From assembly GCF_022827545.1 (NCBI RefSeq), contig NZ_CP094669.1, forward strand, positions 4,581,001 to 4,645,000: DNA of 64,000 bases. The letters run 5' to 3'. Position 1 is the first letter of the stretch, and every line of letters begins with the position of its first letter. Below, in pieces: positions 53,845-62,694 of this stretch. The DNA comes from Hymenobacter tibetensis (GTDB lineage Bacteria > Bacteroidota > Bacteroidia > Cytophagales > Hymenobacteraceae). The position numbers and the translations under genes are program-made. Below the pieces are notes generated by a model. The model was not told the DNA's origin and made no database searches. It was given only the letters and a program-made list of their open reading frames with translations.

Positions 53845-54432
53845 ATGCGCCTTTGCTTTGCTTCCAATAATGCCCACAAGCTCGATGAAATCAAGCCGTT
53901 GCTCCCAGCAGGAACCGAGTTGCTGAGCTTAGCTGACATTGGCTGCCAGGAGGAGCTTCCTGAAACCCAGGATACCTTGTCCGGCAATGCCCGCCAAAAG
54001 GCCCTTTATGTGTGGGAACATTACGGGGTGTCGTGCTTCGCCGACGATACTGGCTTGGAAGTAACTGCCCTAGGCGGTGCACCTGGCGTGTACTCGGCAC
54101 GCTACGCAGGCCCACAGCGCCTAGCTGCCGACAACGTTGCGAAGTTGCTTCACGAACTACAAGGCCACCCGGATCGGTCGGCTCAGTTTCGAACCGTAAT
54201 AGCCCTGGTGCTGCCTGATGGCGCTGTGCACGAATTTGCGGGGGTGGTGAAAGGCAGTATCACGGAAACTAGCAGGGGAGGGGGTCGCTTTGGCTACGAC
54301 CCCGTTTTTCAGCCAGCAGAAGGTAATGGTCGGACCTTTGCTGAGATGAGCACCACTGAAAAAAACCAAATCAGCCACCGTGCCCGGGCTGTTGCAGGCT
54401 TAGTCAAGTTCCTGGGAGACGCAGCAGAGTAG
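53845..54432 (+). CDS. rdgB: Non-canonical purine NTP pyrophosphatase (RdgB/HAM1)
   Basis: A 195-aa housecleaning enzyme that hydrolyses ITP, dITP and XTP to monophosphates. Motifs: FASNNAHKLDEI (about 5-16), CFADDTGLEVTALGGAPGVYSARYAG (about 65-90), GGGRFGYDPVFQP (about 146-158), STTEKNQISHRARA (about 168-181). Full length for the family. ATG at 53845. udk follows after 224 bp. Confidence 0.95.
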   Translation: MRLCFASNNAHKLDEIKPLLPAGTELLSLADIGCQEELPETQDTLSGNARQKALYVWEHYGVSCFADDTGLEVTALGGAPGVYSARYAGPQRLAADNVAKLLHELQGHPDRSAQFRTVIALVLPDGAVHEFAGVVKGSITETSRGGGRFGYDPVFQPAEGNGRTFAEMSTTEKNQISHRARAVAGLVKFLGDAAE

Positions 54433-54609
54433 ACAACTGGTGCAGCCGGCAAGGCAGAGAAACCGCGCGGCTATTAGCCCGAGAACCACGCAAGCAGAGA
54501 AGCACTTACCGCCCAGACCCAGGCCAACATCGTGTCGAGCTTCAAGAGTTGAGGCTTTGGCAATAAATATTGCTGCTGCTCTGTCTGGCAATGACAACGC
54601 AATCCTTGC

Positions 54610-54617
54610 TACTTTTG
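54610..54617 (+). promoter_or_regulatory. Candidate -7 element of udk
   Basis: TActTTTG, perfect -7 consensus, 40 nt before the udk ATG; no clear -33. Confidence 0.4.
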
Positions 54618-54656
54618 CAGGGTTGGCCCTGCCGGTACGGGCCATTTATTCGCCTC

Positions 54657-55277
54657 ATGCAACATCCTTTCATCGTCGGCATCACCGGCGGCAGCGCCTC
54701 GGGCAAGACCACCTTTTTGCGCCGGCTGCTGGCCTCGTTTCCCGAAGAGGAAATCTGCCTGATTTCGCAAGACAATTACTACCACCCGCGGGAAAGCCAG
54801 CAGGTTGATGCGCAAGGCGTCACTAACTTCGACTTGCCTTCCAGCATTGACTCGGTGGCTTACGCAACTGATGTTCTACGCCTGAGCCAAGGGTTGGAAG
54901 TACGGCGGCCGGAGTACACGTTCAACAACCCTGACGCGGTGGTGAGAGAACTGGTATTTCAGCCAGCTCCTATCGTGGTAGTAGAGGGCATCTTTGTTTT
55001 CTACTTCGAGGAAGTGGCGAAGCTCCTGAACCTGAAAGTGTACATTGATGCTGAAGAGCACGTGAAGCTACAGCGCCGCATCGTGCGCGACCGGGACGAG
55101 CGGGGTTACGACCTAGAGGACGTACTCTACCGCTACACCAACCACGTAGCCCCGACCTACGAGAAGTATATCAAGCCATTCAAGCAAGACGCCGACATCG
55201 TCATCCCAAACAACCGGCATTTCGACCGGGGCTTAGAGGTGCTAGTGTCGTTTCTGAAGTCCAAGATTGTAAGGTAG
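54657..55277 (+). CDS. udk: Uridine kinase
   Basis: A 206-aa uridine/cytidine kinase for pyrimidine salvage. Walker A GGSASGKTT at residues 11-19, SQDNYYHPRE (about 38-47), FDLPSSIDS (about 57-65), the VVEGIFVFYFEE stretch (about 105-116) and RRIVRDRDERGYD (about 137-149). ATG at 54657 is preferred to the TTG at 54570. The stop codon lies at the edge of the 35-bp hairpin arm at 55276. Confidence 0.95.
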   Translation: MQHPFIVGITGGSASGKTTFLRRLLASFPEEEICLISQDNYYHPRESQQVDAQGVTNFDLPSSIDSVAYATDVLRLSQGLEVRRPEYTFNNPDAVVRELVFQPAPIVVVEGIFVFYFEEVAKLLNLKVYIDAEEHVKLQRRIVRDRDERGYDLEDVLYRYTNHVAPTYEKYIKPFKQDADIVIPNNRHFDRGLEVLVSFLKSKIVR

Positions 55278-55366
55278 CCTAGCTCTACAGTAAAATAAAA
55301 GTGGGGCCTTATCTTCCAAAAACGGAAAGACAAGGCCCCACTTTTATTTTACTGTAGAGCTAGGCT
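55276..55366. terminator. 35-bp perfect-stem hairpin after udk
   Basis: Arms 55276-55310 and 55332-55366 are exact 35-nt reverse complements and the stem continues with 6 further pairs around a bulged A, leaving an A-rich apical loop. It contains a taaaataaaa/ttttatttta part. It starts in the udk stop codon. The next gene is co-directional, so this is not a convergent-gene terminator. Confidence 0.8.
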
Positions 55367-55686
55367 GCTAAAGCAGCGGCTAGCTAGCGCACTCGCCCGA
55401 AACTCCCTTAGGTAATCAGTTTCTTATCACCGCTCGTGCATCGCACACAGTCTAAAGACTGTCGAGCAAATGTTGGAACATAAGTGAGCCGCGCAAAATC
55501 CCAAAATGTTGTTAGCAGCACCTTGACTGATAGTAGGATTTTTCTCATACCGCCAAGCACCTCTTTAGTAGCTTGACGAACTATTTCTCTGGAAAGGAAT
55601 ATTTCAGCCTGAATTTATAAGCAGTTCAATGTTTCGACTTTCCTTGGCTGACTGATTTAATTATATTTGTAGCTCTTGGGTTGTCT
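55278..55686. other. 409-bp intergenic region
   Basis: No coding region supported. It holds the long hairpin at 55276-55366, a 7-bp palindrome (acagtct-aa-agactgt) near 55447-55462 and a promoter candidate just before the next gene. A small RNA cannot be excluded. Confidence 0.45.
55644..55669 (+). promoter_or_regulatory. Promoter candidate of the 123-aa gene
   Basis: TTG at 55644-55646 and TATATTTG (TAnnTTTG) at 55662-55669, 18 nt before the ATG. The 15-nt spacing is shorter than usual. Confidence 0.45.
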
Positions 55687-56058
55687 ATGGTGCTGCGTAT
55701 TACCAACTTTTTGCCTCGCTTGCGTTTTGCGCTACTAACAGTCACTATGCTGTTCGTACTGTCGCTCAACCACCAAGCTGTTGCCACCTTCCGGGTGCCA
55801 GCGGGCAAAACTACGCGCGTTGGTCAGCCTGCTAAGGTGAACGTGGTAAAGCAGAAAGTAACGCTAGAAGCCACCGGAACACTGGATCTGCACATTGCGC
55901 CCCAAGCTGATGCTTGGTTGCCGTGGCCAACAACGCATGTGTGGTTGCCCGCCATGCGCCGAGCGTTGGCCGCTCCTCGTCCTCTCTTAGGTGTTCTCCC
56001 GGCCGCGGTATTCCGCGCCCGCATGTTAGTGGCGGCTCTCTCGCCGCAGGCCCCCTAG
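55687..56058 (+). CDS. Small exported hypothetical protein
   Basis: A 123-aa product with an N-terminal hydrophobic helix (LRFALLTVTMLFVLSLNHQAVA, about 12-33), then a basic/beta segment and a Trp/Pro/Ala-rich tail (WLPWPTTHVWLP, about 79-90). I do not recognise it. A TAnnTTTG element 18 nt before the ATG supports expression. The next gene is secDF, 146 bp downstream. The tail composition is odd and a frame change cannot be excluded. Confidence 0.45.
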   Translation: MVLRITNFLPRLRFALLTVTMLFVLSLNHQAVATFRVPAGKTTRVGQPAKVNVVKQKVTLEATGTLDLHIAPQADAWLPWPTTHVWLPAMRRALAAPRPLLGVLPAAVFRARMLVAALSPQAP

Positions 56059-56204
56059 CGCCGCTTGGTTTGAGCGGCCGGCCGTGGTTGATACCGTGGT
56101 GGCTATCTGCATGTCTTGCTGTTTCGTTGGGGCTATTCACCACCCAGCTAAGCGTTTGAGTTGCAAGACCCTCCTTTCCAAGCTTCAACTTTCACTTGTA
56201 TTCA

Positions 56205-59200
56205 ATGCGTAATAAAGGACTTATCATCGGGTTGACGATCATCGTGTCGGCCCTGTGTATCTACTTTCTGACCTTCACGTTTATTTCACGTCGGGTTCAA
56301 AACGATGCCGTGGTGTATGCCACGAAGAACGGGCAAGTAAACCAACAGCAGCGCCAGCACTATCTGGACTCGGTGTGGCGCGCCCCCGTTACCAGCCTGC
56401 TCGGTGTTGATTATACCTACCGGGATGTACGCTCTTCCGAGTTAGGCCTTGGCCTCGACTTGAAAGGTGGCATGCACGTAACACTGGAAGTTTCGCCGGT
56501 GGAGATTGTGCGCGCCATGAGCGGCAACACCAAAGATCCTAAGTTCAACCAAGCCCTCGAGCGGGCACAGGTTGCTCAAAAGGCAAATCCGTCCACGCCC
56601 TTCACGGCGCTGTTCGCACAAGCATACCGCGACGTAGCACCCGGTGAAAACCTGGCCCGCATCTTCGCAAACACCACCAACAAGAGCCGCGGCATCGACA
56701 TCAACTCCAGCAACGAGAAGGTGATTGGCGCTATCGACAAGGAAGTAGAAGAAGCCATTGACCGTTCGTTCAACATTCTGCGGACTCGGATAGACAAGTT
56801 TGGCACCAGCCAGCCGAGCATTCAGCGCGTGAAAGGCACCGGCCGTATCCAAGTGGAACTGCCCGGCGTTGACAACCCAGACCGGGTACGTAAGCTGTTG
56901 CAAGGCCAGGCCAAATTAGAGTTCTGGGAAGTGTGGCGCCAAGACGAGTTTGGTCCTTATCTCCAGCAACTCGATCAGGCGCTGATTGCCAAAGAAAAAA
57001 CCGTTACCCCTGCTACCGCTGCAGCCACTACCACCGGAACCACCGCCGACGCTGCCGCTGCTAAAGGCGACTCCAGCTCCCTGGCCAGCCAGTTGGCTAA
57101 CAAGAAAGCCGCTGCTACCGCTAAAGCTGATTCCACTAAGCCCCAGCAAAATTCGGTGTTGGCTCGTCTGTTCACGATGCCAATTCCTGGCCAATTAGGT
57201 GTAAACCTGCGCGACACAGCCCGGGTGAACGCCATCCTGCGTTCCGATGAGGCTCGCGCTATTTTGCCTCCTAACCTGACCATGTTGTGGAGCGTGAAGC
57301 CCGAGGTAATTGAAGGCCAAGAGTACTTGAAGCTGAATGCCATCCGGAAAACACCTGGCACTGAAGCGCCCCTGGGCGGTGAGGTAGTAGCGGATGCTCG
57401 GCAGGATTACGACCAGGGTGGCCGCCCCGAAGTGAGCATGGCCATGAACCCTTCGGGCGCTAAGCGGTGGCAGAAAATGACCGGCGCCAACATCGGCCGC
57501 CAGGTAGGCATCGTGCTCGACGACTATGTGTACTCTGATCCGGTGGTGCAGTCGGAAATTGCAGGTGGCAACACTAGCATCTCGGGCAACTTCTCGATTG
57601 AGGAGGCGCAAGACCTTTCCAACGTACTGAAAGCAGGTAAGCTGCCCGCTCCTACTCGCATTGTGGAAGAAGCAGTAGTGGGTCCGTCGCTCGGTCAGGA
57701 AGCCATCAACCAGGGTCTGTATTCTTCGCTGGCTGGTTTGGTTATCATCATGGCATTCATGGCGCTCTACTACGGCCGTGCTGGTATGGTAGCCGATGCC
57801 GCGTTGCTCTTCAACAGCTTCCTGATTCTGGGCGTACTGGCGCAGTTTTCCTTCGCCCTCACGCTGCCCGGCATTGCCGGTTTGATTCTGGTATTCGCTT
57901 CGTCGGTGGATGCCAACGTGTTGATCTTCGAGCGTATTCGGGAAGAATTAGACCACGGTCTGACCTTGCAGGATGCTATTGCCAAAGGGTACTCACGCGC
58001 TTTCTCGGCCATCTTCGACTCCAACGTGATGACGTTGATTATCGCCTTGATCCTGTTCATCTTCGGAACGGGTCCGGTGCAGAACTTCGCCGTAACGCTG
58101 CTGATTGGTATTTTCACCTCGTTCCTATCGGCCGTGTACATCTCGCGCCTGATTATCGAGTGGCTGGTGAAAGGCAAGACGGTAAGCAAGATGACGTTCT
58201 CGACCTTCCTTTCGCGGAAGCTGTTCACCAACATGAACTTCGACATCGTGGGCAAGCGTAAGATTGCCTACGCCTTCTCTACTATCTTCATTGTAGTAGG
58301 ATTTGTGCTGATGGCCGTGCAGGGTGGTCCAAACCTGGGTGTTGACTTCCGTGGTGGCCGGGCGTATGTAGTTGATTTCGCTAAGCCTGAAGTGGCGTCC
58401 GATGTTCGCGAAGCCGTAACCGAAGCTTTCCAAGGTGCTGGTACCGAAGTGAAAACGTTCGGCAATGCTAACCGTCTGCGCATTACTACCGGCTACCTCT
58501 CTGATGACGAAAGCGTAGCTGCTGATAAGAAAACTCGCGATGCTTTACTAGTTGGCTTGAAGAAGTATAATGTCGCAGATAAGCAAATTGTTAGCACCTC
58601 GAAAGTAGGCGCTACCATTGCCGACGACATCAAACGCACTTCGGTGTTGAGTTTGGGCCTGACGCTGCTCGGTATCTTTATTTACGTATTGTTCCGCTTC
58701 GAGAAGTGGCAGTATTCGATGGCGGCGGTAGTAGCCTTGTTCCACGATGCGCTGCTGGTTATTGCCTGCTATCCAATTGCCCGTCTATTCGGTTTGAACT
58801 ACGAAATGGACCAGATTTTCGTAGCAGCCGTCTTGACCATCATTGGTTTCTCGATGAACGACACCGTAGTTATCTACGACCGTATTCGGGAATACTTGCG
58901 GGAGAACCCCAAGCTGACGTTCGCGCAAGTAGTGAACCCGGCGTTGAACAGCACGTTCTCGCGCACCATGATTACGTTCACTACGCTGTTCTTGGTGGTG
59001 TTGGTACTCTACATCTTCGGGGGTGAAACGTTGCGCTCCTTCTCGTTCGCTATGTTAGTAGGTATCATTTTCGGTACGTATTCGTCGCTGTTTATTGCCA
59101 CGCCGATTATCCTTGATACTTACGGCCGCAAGGAAGCCCGCGAGCGGGGCACCGACCTCTCCACCAAAATCACCGACGATACCGACGCTCCTAAGCTCTC

Positions 59201-59216
59201 GACAGCATCGGTGTAA
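56205..59216 (+). CDS. secDF: Fused protein translocase subunits SecD-SecF
   Basis: A 1003-aa fusion of SecD and SecF, which use the proton-motive force to help pull pre-proteins through SecYEG. SecD part (about 1-620): LGLDLKGGMHVTLEVSP, RGIDINSSNEKVIG, GKLPAPTRIVEEAVVGPSLGQEAI and GIAGLILVFASSVDANVLIFERIREEL. SecF part (about 655-1003): NLGVDFRGGRAY, SLGLTLLGIFIYVLFRF, FSMNDTVVIYDRIREYLRENP. A periplasmic insert of about 60 residues around 250-320 is low-complexity (Ala/Thr/Lys), more extensive than in E. coli. Fused SecDF is the norm in Bacteroidota. The ATG at 56205 is preferred to the TTG at 56196. Ends at a terminator at 59239-59277. Confidence 0.95.
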   Translation: MRNKGLIIGLTIIVSALCIYFLTFTFISRRVQNDAVVYATKNGQVNQQQRQHYLDSVWRAPVTSLLGVDYTYRDVRSSELGLGLDLKGGMHVTLEVSPVEIVRAMSGNTKDPKFNQALERAQVAQKANPSTPFTALFAQAYRDVAPGENLARIFANTTNKSRGIDINSSNEKVIGAIDKEVEEAIDRSFNILRTRIDKFGTSQPSIQRVKGTGRIQVELPGVDNPDRVRKLLQGQAKLEFWEVWRQDEFGPYLQQLDQALIAKEKTVTPATAAATTTGTTADAAAAKGDSSSLASQLANKKAAATAKADSTKPQQNSVLARLFTMPIPGQLGVNLRDTARVNAILRSDEARAILPPNLTMLWSVKPEVIEGQEYLKLNAIRKTPGTEAPLGGEVVADARQDYDQGGRPEVSMAMNPSGAKRWQKMTGANIGRQVGIVLDDYVYSDPVVQSEIAGGNTSISGNFSIEEAQDLSNVLKAGKLPAPTRIVEEAVVGPSLGQEAINQGLYSSLAGLVIIMAFMALYYGRAGMVADAALLFNSFLILGVLAQFSFALTLPGIAGLILVFASSVDANVLIFERIREELDHGLTLQDAIAKGYSRAFSAIFDSNVMTLIIALILFIFGTGPVQNFAVTLLIGIFTSFLSAVYISRLIIEWLVKGKTVSKMTFSTFLSRKLFTNMNFDIVGKRKIAYAFSTIFIVVGFVLMAVQGGPNLGVDFRGGRAYVVDFAKPEVASDVREAVTEAFQGAGTEVKTFGNANRLRITTGYLSDDESVAADKKTRDALLVGLKKYNVADKQIVSTSKVGATIADDIKRTSVLSLGLTLLGIFIYVLFRFEKWQYSMAAVVALFHDALLVIACYPIARLFGLNYEMDQIFVAAVLTIIGFSMNDTVVIYDRIREYLRENPKLTFAQVVNPALNSTFSRTMITFTTLFLVVLVLYIFGGETLRSFSFAMLVGIIFGTYSSLFIATPIILDTYGRKEARERGTDLSTKITDDTDAPKLSTASV

Positions 59217-59238
59217 CCTTCGTTTTTTCAGTCTTTTG

Positions 59239-59277
59239 AAAAGAGCCCGGCCAGTTGGTCGGGCTCTTTTTTTGGTT
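59239..59277 (+). terminator. Rho-independent terminator of secDF
   Basis: A 13-15-bp stem (aaaagagcccggcca/tggtcgggctctttt) followed by a TTTTTTT run. Confidence 0.85.
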
Positions 59278-59418
59278 GCTGACCATGACACGAATCTTCT
59301 TTCAGCTGGAGCCTCTACGATTTTACTATATTATTTACTGATCCGCAGGCAACCTTTTCTTGTTGGCCGCCGAGTGGCCTATTGAATCTTCTCTCCCGCC
59401 GCTGTGGCTAGTCACGAA

Positions 59419-60003
59419 ATGGATTCTGCGCTGCTCATCGAAATCCTGGCCGGCTGCCAAAAGCTGGAACAGGCCAGTCAACGACGGCTGTATATGCTGT
59501 ATTATAGCTACAGCTTCAGCGTATGCCTGCGCTACCTCCACGACCGGGATGTGGCCCTGGAAACCGTGAATGATGGCTTCATGAAGGTTTTTCAGGAGCT
59601 ACCACGCTTTGATGTGGCACGGCATGCAGATATATCAGGCTCTTTGCGCGGCTGGATTCGCAAGATTATGGTACACACCGCCATCGACCGGTTTCGAGCT
59701 ACCTCCCGTCTCGTCTTCCAATCCGACTTAGACACTGTAGCCGGCTCCTACGTCGACAACAGCCATACTCCACTCGACGCCCTGTCTTTTGAAGAGTTGC
59801 TGCACCTGATTGGGCAGCTCACACCCGCTTATCGCGCCGTGTTCAACATGTACGTCATTGACGGCTACACGCACGAGGAAATTGCCAAGCAACTAACTAT
59901 TTCGGTCGGTGCTTCCAAGTCGAACCTTTTCAAGGCGCGGGAGCACTTAAAAACGATGCTTAAAAAAAGTAAACACCATGCCTACGCCAAATATGTCGGA
60001 TGA
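59419..60003 (+). CDS. ECF-type RNA polymerase sigma factor
   Basis: A 194-aa sigma-70 family ECF factor. Region 2 (about 22-95; YYSYSFSVCLRYLHDRDVALETVNDGFMKVFQELPRFD with LRGWIRKIMVHTAIDRFR) binds the -10 element; region 4 (about 125-185; LIGQLTPAYRAVFNMYVIDGYTHEEIAKQLTISVGASKSNLFKAREHL) the -35. GTG 59404 is possible; the ATG at 59419 opens the conserved domain. Its 3' end overlaps the next gene by 26 bp, which encodes an anti-sigma-like barrel protein; the pair is probably a signalling unit. Confidence 0.92.
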   Translation: MDSALLIEILAGCQKLEQASQRRLYMLYYSYSFSVCLRYLHDRDVALETVNDGFMKVFQELPRFDVARHADISGSLRGWIRKIMVHTAIDRFRATSRLVFQSDLDTVAGSYVDNSHTPLDALSFEELLHLIGQLTPAYRAVFNMYVIDGYTHEEIAKQLTISVGASKSNLFKAREHLKTMLKKSKHHAYAKYVG

Positions 60004-61408
60004 AGAGCTGGACGAGTTAGTCCGGCGCAGCGCCGAGGCGTACCCCGAGGAAATTCCTCTGGGCGGCTGGTTACGCATGGAAGACAAGCTGCAAGCGGCT
60101 GCAACCGACCGGCTGGTACGCCAGAAAGTGCTGCGGCTTTTTGCAGTTGAGCTAGCAGTAGTAGCCCTATTGCTTTTGCTCTGGCAGGGATACAAAGCGT
60201 CAAACCGCATCAACGAGGTGGCGCAACAACCCAATAACACGGCTGCATCCATTCATAAACAACCAGCTAGCTCTTCCAAACAGCAAGCAAGCACTCAGCG
60301 GCTTGCTGCTTCAACATCTGATATTGCCAGCGCATCACTACTTAGTAGCTCCTCGACCAAATCCAGCTTGCCGGCAGCAGATAGGCCCACACTATCCGTA
60401 GCGGAAACTTCTCATCGGCCCCTATTGATCGAAATGCCACTTGGTGCAGGCTCTCGCCGGCAAGTGGGCGCAACAGCTGTATTCCACTCTGAAGTAGCGC
60501 TTCACAAACGCCAGAAAGTTGCTTCGAATGTGGAACGCCAGCTTGGCGCTACGCCTTCTGCTTCCTTACTTGAAAAGGAAGGGACTGAAGCCACCAGCCG
60601 CCAAGAAACGACTTATGCATCATCACCCAAGTCGCTGGTGGTAGTTCCCTCCCTGGCCGTCATCCCGGAAACATTCTCCTCCCAACCTTCGGAACTCTCT
60701 CCGCAAGCCGCTACACTTCCTGCGGGCCCAACAGGCCGCCAAGATACCTTAGCTCAGCAACCACTTCCCTCCCCTTCCGATTCAGTTGCTCGCCCGCAAG
60801 CCAAACCCGCCCGTCCGACGCACCGGTTGTTGATTGGCTTGCTAGTGGCCCCTTCGTTTAGCGCGGTGCGGCGGCTTGAAACCACCGGATTCGGCAACGA
60901 CGTGGGAGTACGACTGGAATACCGGCTCACTTCCCGCTTGCGCGTACGAACCGGGCTGACCCGGAGTGTGAAACGCTATGCGGTAGCCAGCACCGATTAC
61001 ACAATTCCAGCCTCCTGGACCTGGCGGCAAGGAGAATACAATGTCAATGCCGATTGCCGCATCACGGAAATTCCTGTGGATCTGCGCTACGATGTGGTTG
61101 CCCGCCCTACGTACAGCGTTTTTGCCAGCGTGGGCCTGACTTCCCTGCTTATGCGCTACGAGTGCTACGACTATGATTTCCAGGTCAATGGTCAAACCCG
61201 AACGGCAGTTGAAAAGGTATTCAACGGGTCCAACCATACTTTCGGTCTTCTCAACCTGTCTGGGGGCGTAGAACGGGCCCTCGGAAGCCGGTGGTCGGTG
61301 CAGGCCGAACCCTTTTTGCAATTACCGCTCGGTGAAGTTGGAGCCGGAAAAGTGCGACTTAGCAGCGCTGGCGCAGCCTTTTCCTTGAAATATGGGCTGC
61401 TACGATAA
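59978..61408 (+). CDS. Anti-sigma-like membrane protein fused to an outer-membrane beta-barrel domain
   Basis: A 476-aa protein encoded with an ECF sigma factor (26-bp overlap). Residues 1-50 are acidic/helical (SDEELDELVRRSAE) and could be cytoplasmic; one membrane helix LRLFAVELAVVALLLLLW (about 52-69) follows. Residues 80-280 are Ser/Thr/Gln/Pro-rich and disordered, and 283-476 are beta-barrel-like (alternating hydrophobic strands such as GVRLEYRLTSRLRVRTGLTRSVKRY, YSVFASVGLTSLLMRY, NLSGGVERALGSRWSVQAEPFLQLPLGEV, AAFSLKYGLLR). This fits an anti-sigma factor whose C-terminus sits in the outer membrane. The sequence shows no HxxxCxxC zinc anti-sigma motif. ATG at 59978; ATG 59993 is possible. 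Confidence 0.7.
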   Translation: MPTPNMSDEELDELVRRSAEAYPEEIPLGGWLRMEDKLQAAATDRLVRQKVLRLFAVELAVVALLLLLWQGYKASNRINEVAQQPNNTAASIHKQPASSSKQQASTQRLAASTSDIASASLLSSSSTKSSLPAADRPTLSVAETSHRPLLIEMPLGAGSRRQVGATAVFHSEVALHKRQKVASNVERQLGATPSASLLEKEGTEATSRQETTYASSPKSLVVVPSLAVIPETFSSQPSELSPQAATLPAGPTGRQDTLAQQPLPSPSDSVARPQAKPARPTHRLLIGLLVAPSFSAVRRLETTGFGNDVGVRLEYRLTSRLRVRTGLTRSVKRYAVASTDYTIPASWTWRQGEYNVNADCRITEIPVDLRYDVVARPTYSVFASVGLTSLLMRYECYDYDFQVNGQTRTAVEKVFNGSNHTFGLLNLSGGVERALGSRWSVQAEPFLQLPLGEVGAGKVRLSSAGAAFSLKYGLLR

Positions 61409-61720
61409 GACAGAACTTCATTTACACCCTATCATTTACATCCTCTTTCGCTTGTTCAGGGCTGCTCCTGGTAGCGCCATTCCTCTGCAGTTGAATGCAT
61501 ATGCATCCTAACGGATGCTCAGTTGACTCCCTCTTTTCCTGGTTCTTGCCCGCTAAGCCCTATCTCCTTAGCCGGATAGCTCTTGCCTATTTCCTGGCCG
61601 GTTACGCACTACTAATCATCCAGTCAACTAACTGACTATCTGCTATATAATACCCAAGATCACAAGGTAGCAGCCAGAACCGAATGCCTTTTCGCTGATC
61701 CATCATCCATTCCTTTTTCT
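61409..61720. other. 312-bp intergenic region
   Basis: No gene, promoter of clear consensus or repeat seen between the barrel gene and the haem lipoprotein gene. Confidence 0.4.
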
Positions 61721-62095
61721 ATGTACAGCAAACTACTGCTCTTGCTAAGCGCCGGACTTGTGTTCAGCGCCTGTGCCTCCGAAAATGGGGAAGACCAGGT
61801 AGCCGACGCGCCGCCGACTCCAACCTGCAATACGGCGAACGTCACCTACACGCTCACTGTGGCGCCGTTGCTACAGAAGAGTTGTACTTCCTGCCACAAC
61901 AGCAATTTCGCGAGCGGCGGCGTGAACCTGAGCACTTACGCGCGGGTCCGAACGGTGGCACTCAATGGCCGCCTTATTGGCAGCGTCAATCATGAGGCCG
62001 GCTACTCTCCGATGCCCAAGGGCGGAACCAAACTACCCGACTGCGACATCAGCCAGTTGCGCAAGTGGGTAGAAGATGGTGCCATCGAAAACTAA
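61721..62095 (+). CDS. Small c-type haem lipoprotein
   Basis: A 124-aa lipoprotein: signal peptide with lipobox FSAC (Cys18) and one CxxCH haem-attachment motif, CTSCH (55-59). The region VAPLLQKSCTSCHNSNFASGGVNLSTYARVR and the C-terminal MPKGGTKLPDCDISQLRKWVEDGA (axial Met candidate about 99) match small planctomycete-type mono-haem cytochrome domains. A role in electron transfer near the outer membrane is likely. It is 3 bp before the YceI gene, so the two are an operon. Confidence 0.8.
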   Translation: MYSKLLLLLSAGLVFSACASENGEDQVADAPPTPTCNTANVTYTLTVAPLLQKSCTSCHNSNFASGGVNLSTYARVRTVALNGRLIGSVNHEAGYSPMPKGGTKLPDCDISQLRKWVEDGAIEN

Positions 62096-62098
62096 TCG

Positions 62099-62683
62099 AT
62101 GATGACTACAAGCCATTTTTTTCCGCCAATCCTCAGGACGTTAGCGCTGCTACTCCTGAGTGCGCTACCGGCTATACCCGGGGTGGCGCAGAGCAAGTTT
62201 CTCACGCGCACGGGCACTATCAGCTTCTTTTCTGCTACTCCCATCGAGGATATCGAAGCCCGTAGCCAGATGGTGGGGGCAGCCGTGGATGTACAGGTAG
62301 GGCAAGTAGCTTTTACGGTGCCCATGAAGTCGTTTCAATTTCCTAAGTCTCTGATGCAGGAGCACTTCAACGAGAATTACGTGGAGTCGGAAAAGTATCC
62401 GAGGGCTACCTTCTCGGGGCGGCTCGTCAATTGGACCGCTGCGGCATTGCCCGCTACGGGTCCGCAGCCCGTGCAAGTGGAAGGCGACCTAACAATTCAT
62501 GGCGTGACCAAGCATATCCGCGTACCGGGCACCTTGGAAAAGCAAGGCAACCGCCTGCTCGTTAAGTCGAAGTTTGCCGTGGCTCCCGCCGATTACAACA
62601 TTGAAATTCCGGCTCTTGTCCGCAACCAGATTGCCAAATCAGTGGACGTAACCGTGAACCTAGCCTGCAATCCAGCTCCCTGA
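62099..62683 (+). CDS. YceI-family periplasmic protein
   Basis: A 194-aa YceI-fold protein with a signal peptide (about 1-30, IPGVAQ). YceI proteins are lipocalin-like barrels that bind polyisoprenoids or other amphiphiles. Motifs: TRTGTISFFSATPIEDIEA, FSFEVPMKSFQFPKSLMQEHFNENYVES-type segment (about 75-100) and LTIHGVTKHIRVPGTL (about 131-146). Middle gene of the haem lipoprotein-YceI-DUF5777 operon. ATG at 62099 (two in a row). Confidence 0.88.
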   Translation: MMTTSHFFPPILRTLALLLLSALPAIPGVAQSKFLTRTGTISFFSATPIEDIEARSQMVGAAVDVQVGQVAFTVPMKSFQFPKSLMQEHFNENYVESEKYPRATFSGRLVNWTAAALPATGPQPVQVEGDLTIHGVTKHIRVPGTLEKQGNRLLVKSKFAVAPADYNIEIPALVRNQIAKSVDVTVNLACNPAP

Positions 62684-62694
62684 TTTTTCCTTCT

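Noticed and set aside
55400..55640. tRNA or other structured RNA gene
   Set aside because: Only a 7-bp palindrome is seen; no cloverleaf, CCA end or conserved T-loop sequence.
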